From an uncultured Anaerolineae bacterium (GTDB lineage Bacteria > Chloroflexota > Anaerolineae > Anaerolineales > Villigracilaceae), in assembly GCA_903882765.1 (NCBI GenBank), contig CAIRYE010000036.1, forward strand, positions 1-5,613: DNA of 5,613 nucleotides, written 5' to 3'. Under the pieces are notes generated by a model that worked only from the letters and a program-made list of their open reading frames with translations, searched no databases and was not told where the DNA came from. This document shows positions 1 through 5,613 of the stretch, in pieces (positions within the stretch are counted from its first letter, which is position 1; each line of letters opens with the position of its first letter). The position numbers were made by a program, and so were the translations under genes.

Positions 1-378
1 AACGGCCTACCCGGTGTGCAAGATCGCTTACCGATCCTTTGGAGCTATGGCGTTCGAACCGGCAAGATCACAATGAACCAGTTCGTTGCCTATACCAGCA
101 CCAACCCAGCCAAGATCTTTGGACTTTACCCGCGCAAAGGTGCCCTCGTGCCCGGAGCTGACGCGGATATTGTGGTTTGGGATCCAAACAAAGAAATGAC
201 TTACGGTGTGGATAACTCGCACCAACGAACCGATTACAACCTTTATGAAGGCTGGAAAGTTGTTGGTTACCCTGAAAAAGTATTACTGCGTGGGGAAGTG
301 ATCGTAGATGGTGAGAACTGGTTAGGAAAAGTTGGGGGCGGTCAATATTTGAAGAGAACGGAAGGGTTAGTGATCTAG
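1..378 (+). CDS. hydA: Dihydropyrimidinase / D-hydantoinase, C-terminal part (5' end outside window)
   Basis: This is the C-terminal 125 residues of a cyclic amidohydrolase of the dihydropyrimidinase/D-hydantoinase family, cytosolic zinc enzymes that hydrolyse the ring of dihydrouracil, dihydrothymine or hydantoins. The frame is open from base 1 and ends at TAG 376-378. Visible family features are the NGLPGVQDR segment (residues 1-9 of the fragment), which matches the conserved substrate-loop region before the last barrel helix; the block STNPAKIFGLYPRKG followed by GADADIVVWDP, typical of the end of the barrel and the return to the small beta domain; and the C-terminal stretch RTDYNLYEGWKVVG, LLRGEVIVDG and GGGQYLKR. 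The family is usually about 460-480 residues, so roughly a quarter is present and the metal ligands (HxH, carboxylated Lys, His, Asp) lie upstream. An ATG or GTG inside the fragment is not the true start, because similarity continues to base 1. Family membership is secure; the exact substrate cannot be told from this part. The stop overlaps the stop of the convergent acyltransferase gene. Confidence 0.92.
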   Translation, partial: NGLPGVQDRLPILWSYGVRTGKITMNQFVAYTSTNPAKIFGLYPRKGALVPGADADIVVWDPNKEMTYGVDNSHQRTDYNLYEGWKVVGYPEKVLLRGEVIVDGENWLGKVGGGQYLKRTEGLVI

Positions 379-1040
379 CGATTTAGTAATTCGAAGGTGC
401 GGGGATGGTCTGCGTAAACTCCCCGATACGATTCAGGCAATAAAGCCGCGATTTGACACATTACCTCGTCTGTCGCGGTTTTTAATGCCTCTTCCTTTCC
501 CGTCACGGGTAGGGGCGGAATGGTAAACGCTTCTCCGATCACGAGCTTAACTTTAGATCTTCTGAAGCGCTTGAGATTGCCTAGTATATTTTTATCTTCT
601 GTGCCGGTCATCCCTACCGGAATAACGGGAAACCCTGAGCGAGCCGCCAAGTAGGCAACGCCGTGTTTTCCTTCCTGAAGCGATGCGGTGTGCGAACGAG
701 TACCTTCTGGGGCGATCACTAAAGAATTCCCCTCATTCATCAAATTGATCATTTTACGAAGCGCTTTTAGGTCGGGGTTGTAACGGTCAATAAAAACAAA
801 ATTGAGAGCTTTGGCGATAACACGGATCCACGCTGCTTTTTCCCATTTTTCAGCAACCGGAATGAACATATCATACCGATCGAACTGATAATGGAACATA
901 CCTATATCAATGAACCCAATATGATTTACGGCAGCAACAAAACCTCCCTTTTCAGGGAAGTGTTCCACCCCGGTGATCTCAACATCCGCGATGGTATTAA
1001 TAATTAGGATAATTAGACCGCGTAAAAACTTACGAATCAC
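375..1040 (-). CDS. plsC: 1-acyl-sn-glycerol-3-phosphate acyltransferase (PlsC family), downstream paralog
   Basis: A 221-residue PlsC/LPLAT-family acyltransferase, predicted to transfer an acyl group to lysophosphatidic acid (or a related lysolipid) at the inner face of the membrane during phospholipid synthesis. The acyltransferase motifs are in order: motif I HIGFID at residues 40-45 (HX4D catalytic dyad His40/Asp45), motif II FIDR at 83-86, motif III APEGTRS at 110-116 and motif IV VIPVG at 139-143. Residues 5-17 are hydrophobic and may be a membrane-associating helix. The length suits a compact bacterial PlsC. The start is GTG at 1038-1040: the codon immediately upstream in frame is TAG, so no longer start exists, and an AAGGA lies 8 nt upstream. 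The gene begins inside the end of the upstream plsC paralog (11 bp overlap), pointing to translational coupling. Its TAG stop shares CTAG with the convergent hydantoinase stop. The family is certain; the acyl donor and the true acceptor are not. Confidence 0.92.
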   Translation of the reverse strand: MIRKFLRGLIILIINTIADVEITGVEHFPEKGGFVAAVNHIGFIDIGMFHYQFDRYDMFIPVAEKWEKAAWIRVIAKALNFVFIDRYNPDLKALRKMINLMNEGNSLVIAPEGTRSHTASLQEGKHGVAYLAARSGFPVIPVGMTGTEDKNILGNLKRFRRSKVKLVIGEAFTIPPLPVTGKEEALKTATDEVMCQIAALLPESYRGVYADHPRTFELLNR

Positions 1041-1692
1041 CTAACAATTCCTTCAAGCGAGCATGTTCAGCATAATAGCCGCGATATTTTTCGGGAAGCA
1101 TAGAGCCGATTCGGCACATAATTTCGTCGGTAGCCTTCAATAACCCAGCATCATCAGAACTTTTGATGGGAGTTAGTGTAAATGTTTCCCCAGCTGAAAT
1201 ATGGATCTTGGATCTTTTGAATTTCTTCAAATTCGCAACAATTGATCTGTCTTCTGTTCCTGTGATGGCAACCGGTAAAATTGGCATACCGGTTTTGCTT
1301 GCAAAATAGGAGACGCCAGGCCTTGCCTGCAGCAAAGATTCTGTTTTAGAGCGAGTACCTTCTGGCGCGATGACAAAAACGCCGCCGTTTTTCAATCGTT
1401 TCAAAACTTCCCGTATCGCCTGCAAATCAGCGTCAAACCGATTAATGAAAAAACCGCCAACGGAAAGAACTAAAGGTCTGAATAGCCAATGATCCTTATA
1501 TTTCTCAGCTACCGGCATGATCAGGTCTTGTCGATCAATAAAATAATATAACAGCGCTGAATCTAAACGACCAAGGTGATTGGCAGCAATGATAAAACCG
1601 CCACTTTGTGGAACATTTTCATAACCGCTGATCGTAATATCCGAAATCAACCGCATGATGATCTTGATCAAAAATCTTACGACATTTTGCAT
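1030..1692 (-). CDS. plsC: 1-acyl-sn-glycerol-3-phosphate acyltransferase (PlsC family), upstream paralog
   Basis: A 220-residue paralog of the neighbouring acyltransferase, with the same motif order: HLGRLD at 39-44 (catalytic His39/Asp44), FINR at 82-85, APEGTRS at 109-115 and ILPVA at 138-142. A hydrophobic N-terminal segment (about residues 4-16) may anchor it to the membrane. The two proteins align almost without gaps, sharing PVAEK, the EGTRS block, TGTED and an end with ATDE.MC and YRG.YA, so they arose by tandem duplication; by eye they are about 40-50% identical. They differ inside motif I (GRL here, GFI in the other), which could reflect different acceptors. The ATG at 1690-1692 is preceded by a weak GGG-containing Shine-Dalgarno about 10 nt away, poorer than those of its neighbours. 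The gene lies 59 bp after the PilZ gene on the same strand and its 3' end overlaps the next plsC by 11 bp. Predicted role: sn-2 (or related) acylation in glycerophospholipid synthesis. Confidence 0.92.
   Translation of the reverse strand: MQNVVRFLIKIIMRLISDITISGYENVPQSGGFIIAANHLGRLDSALLYYFIDRQDLIMPVAEKYKDHWLFRPLVLSVGGFFINRFDADLQAIREVLKRLKNGGVFVIAPEGTRSKTESLLQARPGVSYFASKTGMPILPVAITGTEDRSIVANLKKFKRSKIHISAGETFTLTPIKSSDDAGLLKATDEIMCRIGSMLPEKYRGYYAEHARLKELLGDS
1049..1053 (-). promoter_or_regulatory. Shine-Dalgarno AAGGA that sets the GTG start of the downstream plsC
   Basis: On the - strand AAGGA lies 8 nt before the GTG at 1040-1038, inside the last codons of the upstream plsC. Together with the in-frame TAG directly before that GTG, it fixes the start of the second acyltransferase despite the non-ATG codon and supports coupled translation of the pair. 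Confidence 0.7.
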
Positions 1693-1751
1693 AAAGGAAA
1701 TTCCCTATGGTTGTAAATTTTTTGTGCTGACAGCCGCAAAAGGGAAATGAA

Positions 1752-2111
1752 TTACCAATTATGACCATTCGATGAATAATTCTCGAGCATTTTATTAAAG
1801 ATCGCTTCATCAGCGGGAGTGATACTTATGATCTTATATCCCTCAATAAACGCCGAAGTATCAAATGGATCAGGTTTGATCCACATAACACGAGCGACAA
1901 AAGTAACGAAACTTCTCTCAAATATTTCACCGGTGAGATCGATCCTCAACGTGTAATCCCTATTTACCCCATGTGGTTTTACCGAATCCAGCCTAAAACC
2001 GCGTGGGCTGATATCTGTAATATAACCAAACAACTCTAAAGTTACATTCTCAAATACCTGAACATAATATGAGAATTTTCTCCGGTTGTTTGTTCTGTTT
2101 TCATTTGGCAT
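1752..2111 (-). CDS. Small single-domain PilZ protein
   Basis: A 119-residue soluble protein consisting of one PilZ domain, a beta-barrel fold known in many bacteria as a cyclic-di-GMP receptor. The recognisable signature is the DISPRG motif at residues 33-38, matching [D/N]xSxxG, followed by FRLDS; a basic N-terminal stretch (NNRRKF, residues 8-13) precedes it in the place of the RxxxR motif. The classical second arginine is absent: counting from Arg11 the position is Tyr15, and from Arg10 it is Ser14. Only Arg6-Arg10 gives a literal RxxxR, and that is shifted outward, so c-di-GMP binding is uncertain. The ATG at 2109-2111 has a good AAGGA (2118-2122) 6 nt upstream and a promoter just beyond, giving a leader of about 18 nt. 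It is the first gene of a - strand unit with two plsC genes, which suggests, without proving, that it modulates membrane-lipid or envelope functions. The domain call is solid; the ligand and target are unknown. Confidence 0.83.
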   Translation of the reverse strand: MPNENRTNNRRKFSYYVQVFENVTLELFGYITDISPRGFRLDSVKPHGVNRDYTLRIDLTGEIFERSFVTFVARVMWIKPDPFDTSAFIEGYKIISITPADEAIFNKMLENYSSNGHNW

Positions 2112-2135
2112 ATTTTATCCTTAGGTGCGAAAATA

Positions 2136-2164
2136 ATTATAGATTATTCCCGCCAAACCTTCAA
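2136..2164 (-). promoter_or_regulatory. Sigma-70-type promoter of the pilZ-plsC-plsC unit
   Basis: Reading the - strand, TTGAAG (2164-2159; matches TTGACA at four of six positions) is followed after exactly 17 nt by a perfect TATAAT (2141-2136). Transcription would start near 2129, about 18 nt before the PilZ start codon, leaving just enough room for the AAGGA ribosome site. Position, spacing and the perfect -10 make this the best promoter in the window. Confidence 0.72.
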
Positions 2165-2235
2165 GCGGTACATCTTGTTGTTCAACCTGCTGAAAGATAA
2201 CAAACCATTAATTTCAAAAGGTTTTAAACTGATAG

Positions 2236-2265
2236 TTGCTTAAATATGGCGTATTATACTAAAAT
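2236..2265 (+). promoter_or_regulatory. Possible promoter of the histidine kinase-regulator operon
   Basis: TTGCTT (2236-2241) lies 18 nt before TAAAAT (2260-2265) in the AT-rich divergent gap; an overlapping TATACT (2255-2260) is an alternative -10 but has no well-placed -35. Transcription would begin around 2272, giving a leader of about 50 nt with no clear Shine-Dalgarno. The gap also contains TTAATTAA (2288-2295) flanked by GTTAA/TTAAC half-sites (2277-2281, 2292-2296), which could bind a regulator, but such AT-rich palindromes arise easily by chance. Confidence 0.35.
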
Positions 2266-2321
2266 GAAACAGAAAAGTTAACATCTATTAATTAACCAAT
2301 TATTTTTTATTTCATAACCCT

Positions 2322-3992
2322 ATGACCTTCATCGTTCAACCACGTTCATTTTTTCTTTTTGGAATAGCCATCTTCGCCCTGATCACCGCGATCCTTGCCT
2401 GGAACCGCCGCGGCTCACGCGGAGCAATCAGCTTGATGATTACACTTCTCCTTGTTACCGGTTGGTGCGCTTTCGGCGCGATCGACAGCTCTACGTATGA
2501 GTTTGAACAAAAGATCTTCTTTGGCAAAGTTGCCACTACCTGTTTCTTATTTGTACCCACATTTATGTTGATCGCTGTTCAGGAATTACTCACTGACTCC
2601 GAAGTAGCCAAACCTCATTTAGTGACATATATGGTTTTCCCGATCTTACTAACTATGATCGTTTGGACAAATGATCTTCACTTGCTTTATTGGGCAGGAT
2701 ACAAGGTAACAAACCCAGATCTTAACCTCATTACCTTTGAGCACTCCATTTTTTACTGGATCAACATTCTTTACCAATTTGGCATTCTTGGCCATACAAC
2801 TTTTATGCTGGTAAATGCCGCCAAGGATAAAAAAAGTAGGACAAAAGCTATTTTTTTACTTTGCGGCGTAATTGCCCCCTGGCTCACAACCACCTTATAT
2901 TTACTTGGGTTAACTATCATTCCGAACCTTGATATCTCGCCTTTTGGATTTCTGATCACAGCGCCAGTATTTCTCGTTGGCATAAACCAATTCGACTTGC
3001 TTGAGATCGGGTCTATCGGGAGGAAAGCTTACACCGATAGTACAAAAGACGCAATCATCATCCTTAACAACCAAGAGATAATTGTTGACTCAAATCGATC
3101 CGCAAAAAAATATTTTGGGGTAACAAAAGGGGCGAATATCAATGACTATCCTCAGATCGCAACCGCTATAAATTATAAACAAACGGATTCGAGCAATACC
3201 TATTTTTCGAATAACATCGAGGTAGCGCTTGATTCAGATTGGCTAACGCTTAATCTGACCACAGAGAATACGCTTGGCAAGGATGGATCTGTGGTTGCCA
3301 AAGTCTTGATCTTTCGGGATATCTCTTATGCCATCACCTTGGCGAAAGGCCTACACGAGGCTGAAATATTAGCTGTTCAGGAAACCGAACAAAAGCGACT
3401 CGGGAAAGAGATCCATGATCGCATTTCACAAGGCCTATATTCATTGTCACTTTTCAGCGCTACCGCAAAAAATCATGCACTTAGAGGCAATTATGTCGCC
3501 GTGATGGAGGTAATCGACGATATCAATGCTATGGCTCAACAGGTGATCAAGGAAACAAATTTGTTGTTTTACGAGTTAGAGCCAGAGTCATTTTTTAAGA
3601 TCGGGATGGTGAAGGCACTAACGGAACAGGCGGAAGTAATCGCAAACCGTTATGACGTAAAGATCAAGTATCACTTCAATTTCACAAATACGATTCCTTT
3701 AGAATTTCAAAAAGATCTTTACAATATCATTTCTGAGATCAATAATCATGTTCTAAATTTATCTAGACCAGATCAAATAAGTATCTCGCTGACAGATGTC
3801 TCAGACCACTTTAAAATTGAAGTTGCAATTTTAGACAACAAAATGATAAAATCAGTATTAACACAAAACCACATCGATAAATTTGATAACTTAATAGACA
3901 AATTTCATAAGCTTGACGCACGCTTTGAAATCATCGACGCAACCCCTGGTAAAAAATTTATCATTGTTGAGTTACCCATTTTATATTTATGA
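2322..3992 (+). CDS. Membrane 7TM-PAS sensor histidine kinase (HisKA_3/NarX-like) with degenerate ATPase domain
   Basis: A 556-residue inner-membrane sensor. Residues about 8-220 form seven hydrophobic segments (near 8-26, 35-54, 65-87, 100-117, 142-165, 175-198, 205-221) and resemble the 7TM N-terminal domain of histidine kinases, including a TNDLHLLYW segment at 116-124. Residues about 233-335 look like a PAS domain, and 336-358 a signalling helix. The HisKA_3 phosphotransfer box is KEIHDRISQGL (362-372): His365 is the predicted phosphoacceptor, and Asp366 to Gln370 form the DxxxQ phosphatase motif known from NarX-type kinases. A weak LRP-like motif (ELEPESFFKIGM, 418-429) follows. The C-terminal ATPase domain is badly eroded: the N-box Asn position is His476, the G1 box is DNK (505-507) without its glycines, and the GLGL and GG glycines of the G2 region (518-533) are gone. 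ATG 2322 is the first possible start because a stop lies at 2289-2291; no clear ribosome site precedes it. The response regulator follows after 9 bp. It is a sensor of unknown signal, possibly kinase-inactive. Confidence 0.88.
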   Translation: MTFIVQPRSFFLFGIAIFALITAILAWNRRGSRGAISLMITLLLVTGWCAFGAIDSSTYEFEQKIFFGKVATTCFLFVPTFMLIAVQELLTDSEVAKPHLVTYMVFPILLTMIVWTNDLHLLYWAGYKVTNPDLNLITFEHSIFYWINILYQFGILGHTTFMLVNAAKDKKSRTKAIFLLCGVIAPWLTTTLYLLGLTIIPNLDISPFGFLITAPVFLVGINQFDLLEIGSIGRKAYTDSTKDAIIILNNQEIIVDSNRSAKKYFGVTKGANINDYPQIATAINYKQTDSSNTYFSNNIEVALDSDWLTLNLTTENTLGKDGSVVAKVLIFRDISYAITLAKGLHEAEILAVQETEQKRLGKEIHDRISQGLYSLSLFSATAKNHALRGNYVAVMEVIDDINAMAQQVIKETNLLFYELEPESFFKIGMVKALTEQAEVIANRYDVKIKYHFNFTNTIPLEFQKDLYNIISEINNHVLNLSRPDQISISLTDVSDHFKIEVAILDNKMIKSVLTQNHIDKFDNLIDKFHKLDARFEIIDATPGKKFIIVELPILYL

Positions 3993-4001
3993 GAGAAGGC
4001 T

Positions 4002-4631
4002 ATGACAACTAAAGTTTTTATTTGCGACGACCATGATATTTTGCGAAAAGGTCTTCGCTCATTACTTCAGACCGTACAGGATCTTGAAGTAGTTGGAGAA
4101 GCGGCAGATGGGGAAACTGCAGTCGAAATGATCAAGGAATTAGAACCAGATGTGATCTTGATGGATCTGCTTATGCCTGGCATTGGGGGTGTTGAGGCTA
4201 TCAGACAGATTAAGAAGTTAAATCAAGAGTCACACATTTTGGTTTTGTCAAGCTCGCATGAGGATGAACTGGTCGTCTCATCTATTCGTGCTGGCGCCAT
4301 TGGATATCTAGTTAAAACATCCTCACCAGATGATTTAATCGATGGTATTAGACGTGTAGCGAACGGTCAATCCGTCTTACCGCCCGATATTTCTAATAAA
4401 CTTCTATCCGCTATGCAGGATCCAAGGATTCCTAGCATAACTCTGACCCACCGTGAGATCGATGTTCTAAAGTTGATCGGCGAAGGGTTATCGAATCGTG
4501 ATATCTCACAGGTTCTTGAGATTTCCGAAAATACGGTTATTAGCCACGTTGGAAGAATTTTAAACAAGCTAGAGCTCGATAACCGAACACAAGCCGCGTT
4601 ATACGCGCGAAAACAGGGTTTGGTTCGATAA
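4002..4631 (+). CDS. NarL/FixJ-family response regulator (REC-LuxR HTH)
   Basis: A 209-residue cytosolic transcription factor. The receiver domain (about 3-118) has all expected residues: acidic pair Asp9/Asp10, phosphoacceptor Asp55 in the ILMDLLMPG context, Ser83 in the switch Ser/Thr position, and Lys105. A short linker leads to a LuxR/GerE-type helix-turn-helix (about 146-208) with LTHREIDVLKLIGEG, the recognition region SENTVISHVGRILNKL and the typical end NRTQAALYARKQGLV. Phosphorylation is expected to promote dimerisation and DNA binding. The ATG lies 9 bp after the kinase stop; a purine-rich GAGAGAAGG at 3991-3999 overlaps that stop and supplies the ribosome site, so both genes are co-transcribed and likely coupled. 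A strong terminator follows. Its target genes are not evident; autoregulation through the 2112-2321 gap is possible. Unlike its kinase partner it shows no sign of decay. Confidence 0.95.
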   Translation: MTTKVFICDDHDILRKGLRSLLQTVQDLEVVGEAADGETAVEMIKELEPDVILMDLLMPGIGGVEAIRQIKKLNQESHILVLSSSHEDELVVSSIRAGAIGYLVKTSSPDDLIDGIRRVANGQSVLPPDISNKLLSAMQDPRIPSITLTHREIDVLKLIGEGLSNRDISQVLEISENTVISHVGRILNKLELDNRTQAALYARKQGLVR

Positions 4632-4647
4632 TATTTTTTTTAGAATT

Positions 4648-4684
4648 AGCGTTCTGTTCAGATCATGAGCAGAACGCTTTTTTT
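4648..4684 (+). terminator. Rho-independent terminator of the two-component operon
   Basis: AGCGTTCTG (4648-4656) pairs perfectly with CAGAACGCT (4670-4678). The stem extends inward by three more pairs including one G-U, leaving a loop of about seven bases, and is followed by seven T residues (4678-4684). It starts 17 bp after the response-regulator stop and separates that operon from the thiolase gene. Confidence 0.9.
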
Positions 4685-4715
4685 ATTCCTAAAAATATCG
4701 TGATGTAACCACAAA

Positions 4716-4750
4716 TTGATGATATCGACGTACTGCCTTGATGGTATTAT
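4716..4750 (+). promoter_or_regulatory. Candidate promoter/operator of the thiolase gene
   Basis: TATTAT (4745-4750) is preceded by TG one base away (TGGTATTAT), an extended -10 arrangement that can work without a good -35; no well-spaced -35 is seen. Transcription would begin near 4757, about 29 nt before the thiolase ATG. The hexamer TTGATG occurs at 4716-4721 and again at 4738-4743, 22 bp apart, or about two helical turns, each followed by an AT-rich near-copy. This could be a regulator site overlapping the promoter, but the repeat is short. Confidence 0.4.
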
Positions 4751-4785
4751 CATTGAAAAAAAGACCACCTTAAGCGAGGTAATTT

Positions 4786-5613
4786 ATGGAAGACGCCGTT
4801 ATTGTTGATGCCATCCGTTCACCGATCGGTTCCCTTGGAGGAAGCCTGGCAAAAGTGCGGCCTGATGATCTGGCAGCGCACATCCTAAGAAAATTAGTTG
4901 AACAAAATCAATTTGACCCAAGCGAGATCGACGAGGTCATCTTGGGATGCGCCAATCAGGCAGGGGAAGATAATCGCAATGTAGCGCGTATGGCTTTATT
5001 GCTTGCTGGCATTCCCAACATGGTGCCGGGTCTTACCGTAAATCGTTTGTGCGCTTCTGGTTTGGCCGCCATCAATATCGCTGCCCGCGCCATTCGTGCC
5101 GGAGATGGTGAGATCTTCTTGGCAGGCGGTGTTGAATCGATGTCTCGTGCGCCGTACTCCTTCCCCAAGGCTGATAGTGCCTTTGCTTTTGGAAATTTGG
5201 TTGCCTATGACACCGCGCTCGGTTGGCGATACCCCAACCCGGTGATGAAAGAAATGTATAAGACAGAAAGTATGGGTGAAACCGCTGAAAATATCGCGGA
5301 CCTAAAACCGCATATTACCCGCGAGAAGCAAGATGAATTTGCCGCCAACTCACACCAAAAAGCGATCAAAGCAATTGACGCTGGTACCTTTACTGAAGAG
5401 ATCATACCGATCGAGATTCCGCAAAAAAAAGGGGAACCTACCTTAGTAAGTATCGATGAGCGACCCCGCCGTGATACCAATGTTGCCAGTTTGTCCAAAT
5501 TGAAACCAGCTTTTCGGGCAGAAGGCGGTACGGTTACCGCTGGTAACTCATCTGGATTAAATGACGGCGCTTCAGCTGTTTTGATCATGTCAGAAAAAAA
5601 AGCGAGACAACTA
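4786..5613 (+). CDS. Thiolase (acetyl-CoA C-acyltransferase, PaaJ/PcaF-like), N-terminal 276 codons; 3' end outside window
   Basis: An open frame from ATG 4786 to the window end encodes the first 276 residues of a thiolase, normally about 390-400 residues long. Thiolases cleave 3-ketoacyl-CoA with CoA to acetyl-CoA plus a shortened acyl-CoA, or condense two acetyl-CoA. Visible features are the N-terminal DAIRSPIGSLGGSL (9-22), the nucleophile Cys89 in NRLCASGLAA (86-95), GGVESMSRAPY (114-124), the GWRYPNPVM segment, and TVTAGNSSGLNDGAS (249-263). The catalytic GHP histidine and the second cysteine would lie beyond the window. GGVESMSRAPY and the GWRxxNPxM stretch resemble 3-oxoadipyl-CoA thiolases (PcaF/PaaJ) more than biosynthetic acetyl-CoA acetyltransferases, but fatty-acid 3-ketoacyl-CoA thiolases are also possible. 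GAGGT (4776-4780) lies 5 nt before the ATG and fixes the start. It has its own probable promoter and is separated from the upstream operon by a terminator. The thiolase call is certain, the substrate is not. Confidence 0.93.
   Translation, partial: MEDAVIVDAIRSPIGSLGGSLAKVRPDDLAAHILRKLVEQNQFDPSEIDEVILGCANQAGEDNRNVARMALLLAGIPNMVPGLTVNRLCASGLAAINIAARAIRAGDGEIFLAGGVESMSRAPYSFPKADSAFAFGNLVAYDTALGWRYPNPVMKEMYKTESMGETAENIADLKPHITREKQDEFAANSHQKAIKAIDAGTFTEEIIPIEIPQKKGEPTLVSIDERPRRDTNVASLSKLKPAFRAEGGTVTAGNSSGLNDGASAVLIMSEKKARQL

Noticed and set aside
400..425. Inverted repeat CGGGGA / TCCCCG as a terminator for the hydantoinase transcript
   Set aside because: The stem is only six pairs with a 14-base loop and no T tract follows; it lies within the plsC coding region.
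1693..1751. Separate promoter for the plsC pair (TTGCGG, 17 nt, TTACAA on the - strand)
   Set aside because: Both elements match the consensus poorly, and the strong promoter upstream of pilZ is sufficient to explain transcription.
1619..1810. Small - strand frame bridging the pilZ-plsC gap
   Set aside because: It overlaps both the PilZ C-terminus and the plsC N-terminus in another frame, and its translation resembles no domain.
2771..2983. Open frame on the - strand inside the kinase gene
   Set aside because: It is opposite the transmembrane segments of the kinase, has no recognisable domain and is best explained as a shadow frame.
4956..5588. Open frames on the - strand opposite the thiolase
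   Set aside because: The + strand frame 4786-5613 carries an unmistakable thiolase sequence with catalytic Cys; the opposing frames show no recognisable domain or ribosome site.

Overview
The window looks like a piece of chromosome from a bacterium of moderate GC content, most plausibly a Chloroflexota member of the Anaerolineae type. That assignment is an inference from gene style: a 7TM-PAS-HisKA_3 histidine kinase paired with a NarL-type regulator, a small single-domain PilZ protein, and tandem PlsC-like acyltransferases beside a hydantoinase/dihydropyrimidinase. No rRNA, tRNA, mobile element, CRISPR array or long repeat was seen, and no gap without a gene exceeds about 210 bases.

Layout. 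(1) Bases 1-378, + strand: the 3' end of a dihydropyrimidinase/D-hydantoinase gene. (2) Bases 375-2111, - strand: a three-gene unit transcribed right to left, made of a PilZ protein followed by two paralogous 1-acylglycerol-3-phosphate acyltransferases whose genes overlap by 11 bp. It has a good sigma-70-like promoter at 2136-2164 and converges on the hydantoinase gene with a shared CTAG at the two stop codons. (3) Bases 2322-4631, + strand: a two-gene two-component system (membrane 7TM/PAS histidine kinase, then a NarL/FixJ response regulator 9 bp downstream), closed by a strong rho-independent terminator at 4648-4684. (4) Bases 4786-5613, + strand: the first 276 codons of a thiolase that runs off the window, with its own Shine-Dalgarno and a probable promoter.

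How the parts work together. The kinase and regulator should act as one signalling pair, but their preservation differs. The regulator has every expected phosphorylation residue. The kinase keeps its His/Asp/Gln phosphotransfer-phosphatase motif but has lost most of the ATP-binding signature (N, G1 and G2 boxes) in an AT-rich 3' end. This is the most notable observation in the window: the protein may be a kinase-dead, phosphatase-type or partner-dependent sensor. The - strand unit could link a c-di-GMP-type domain to phospholipid synthesis, although the PilZ RxxxR motif is itself degenerate. The hydantoinase and thiolase are metabolic genes at the two edges with no visible functional link to the middle.
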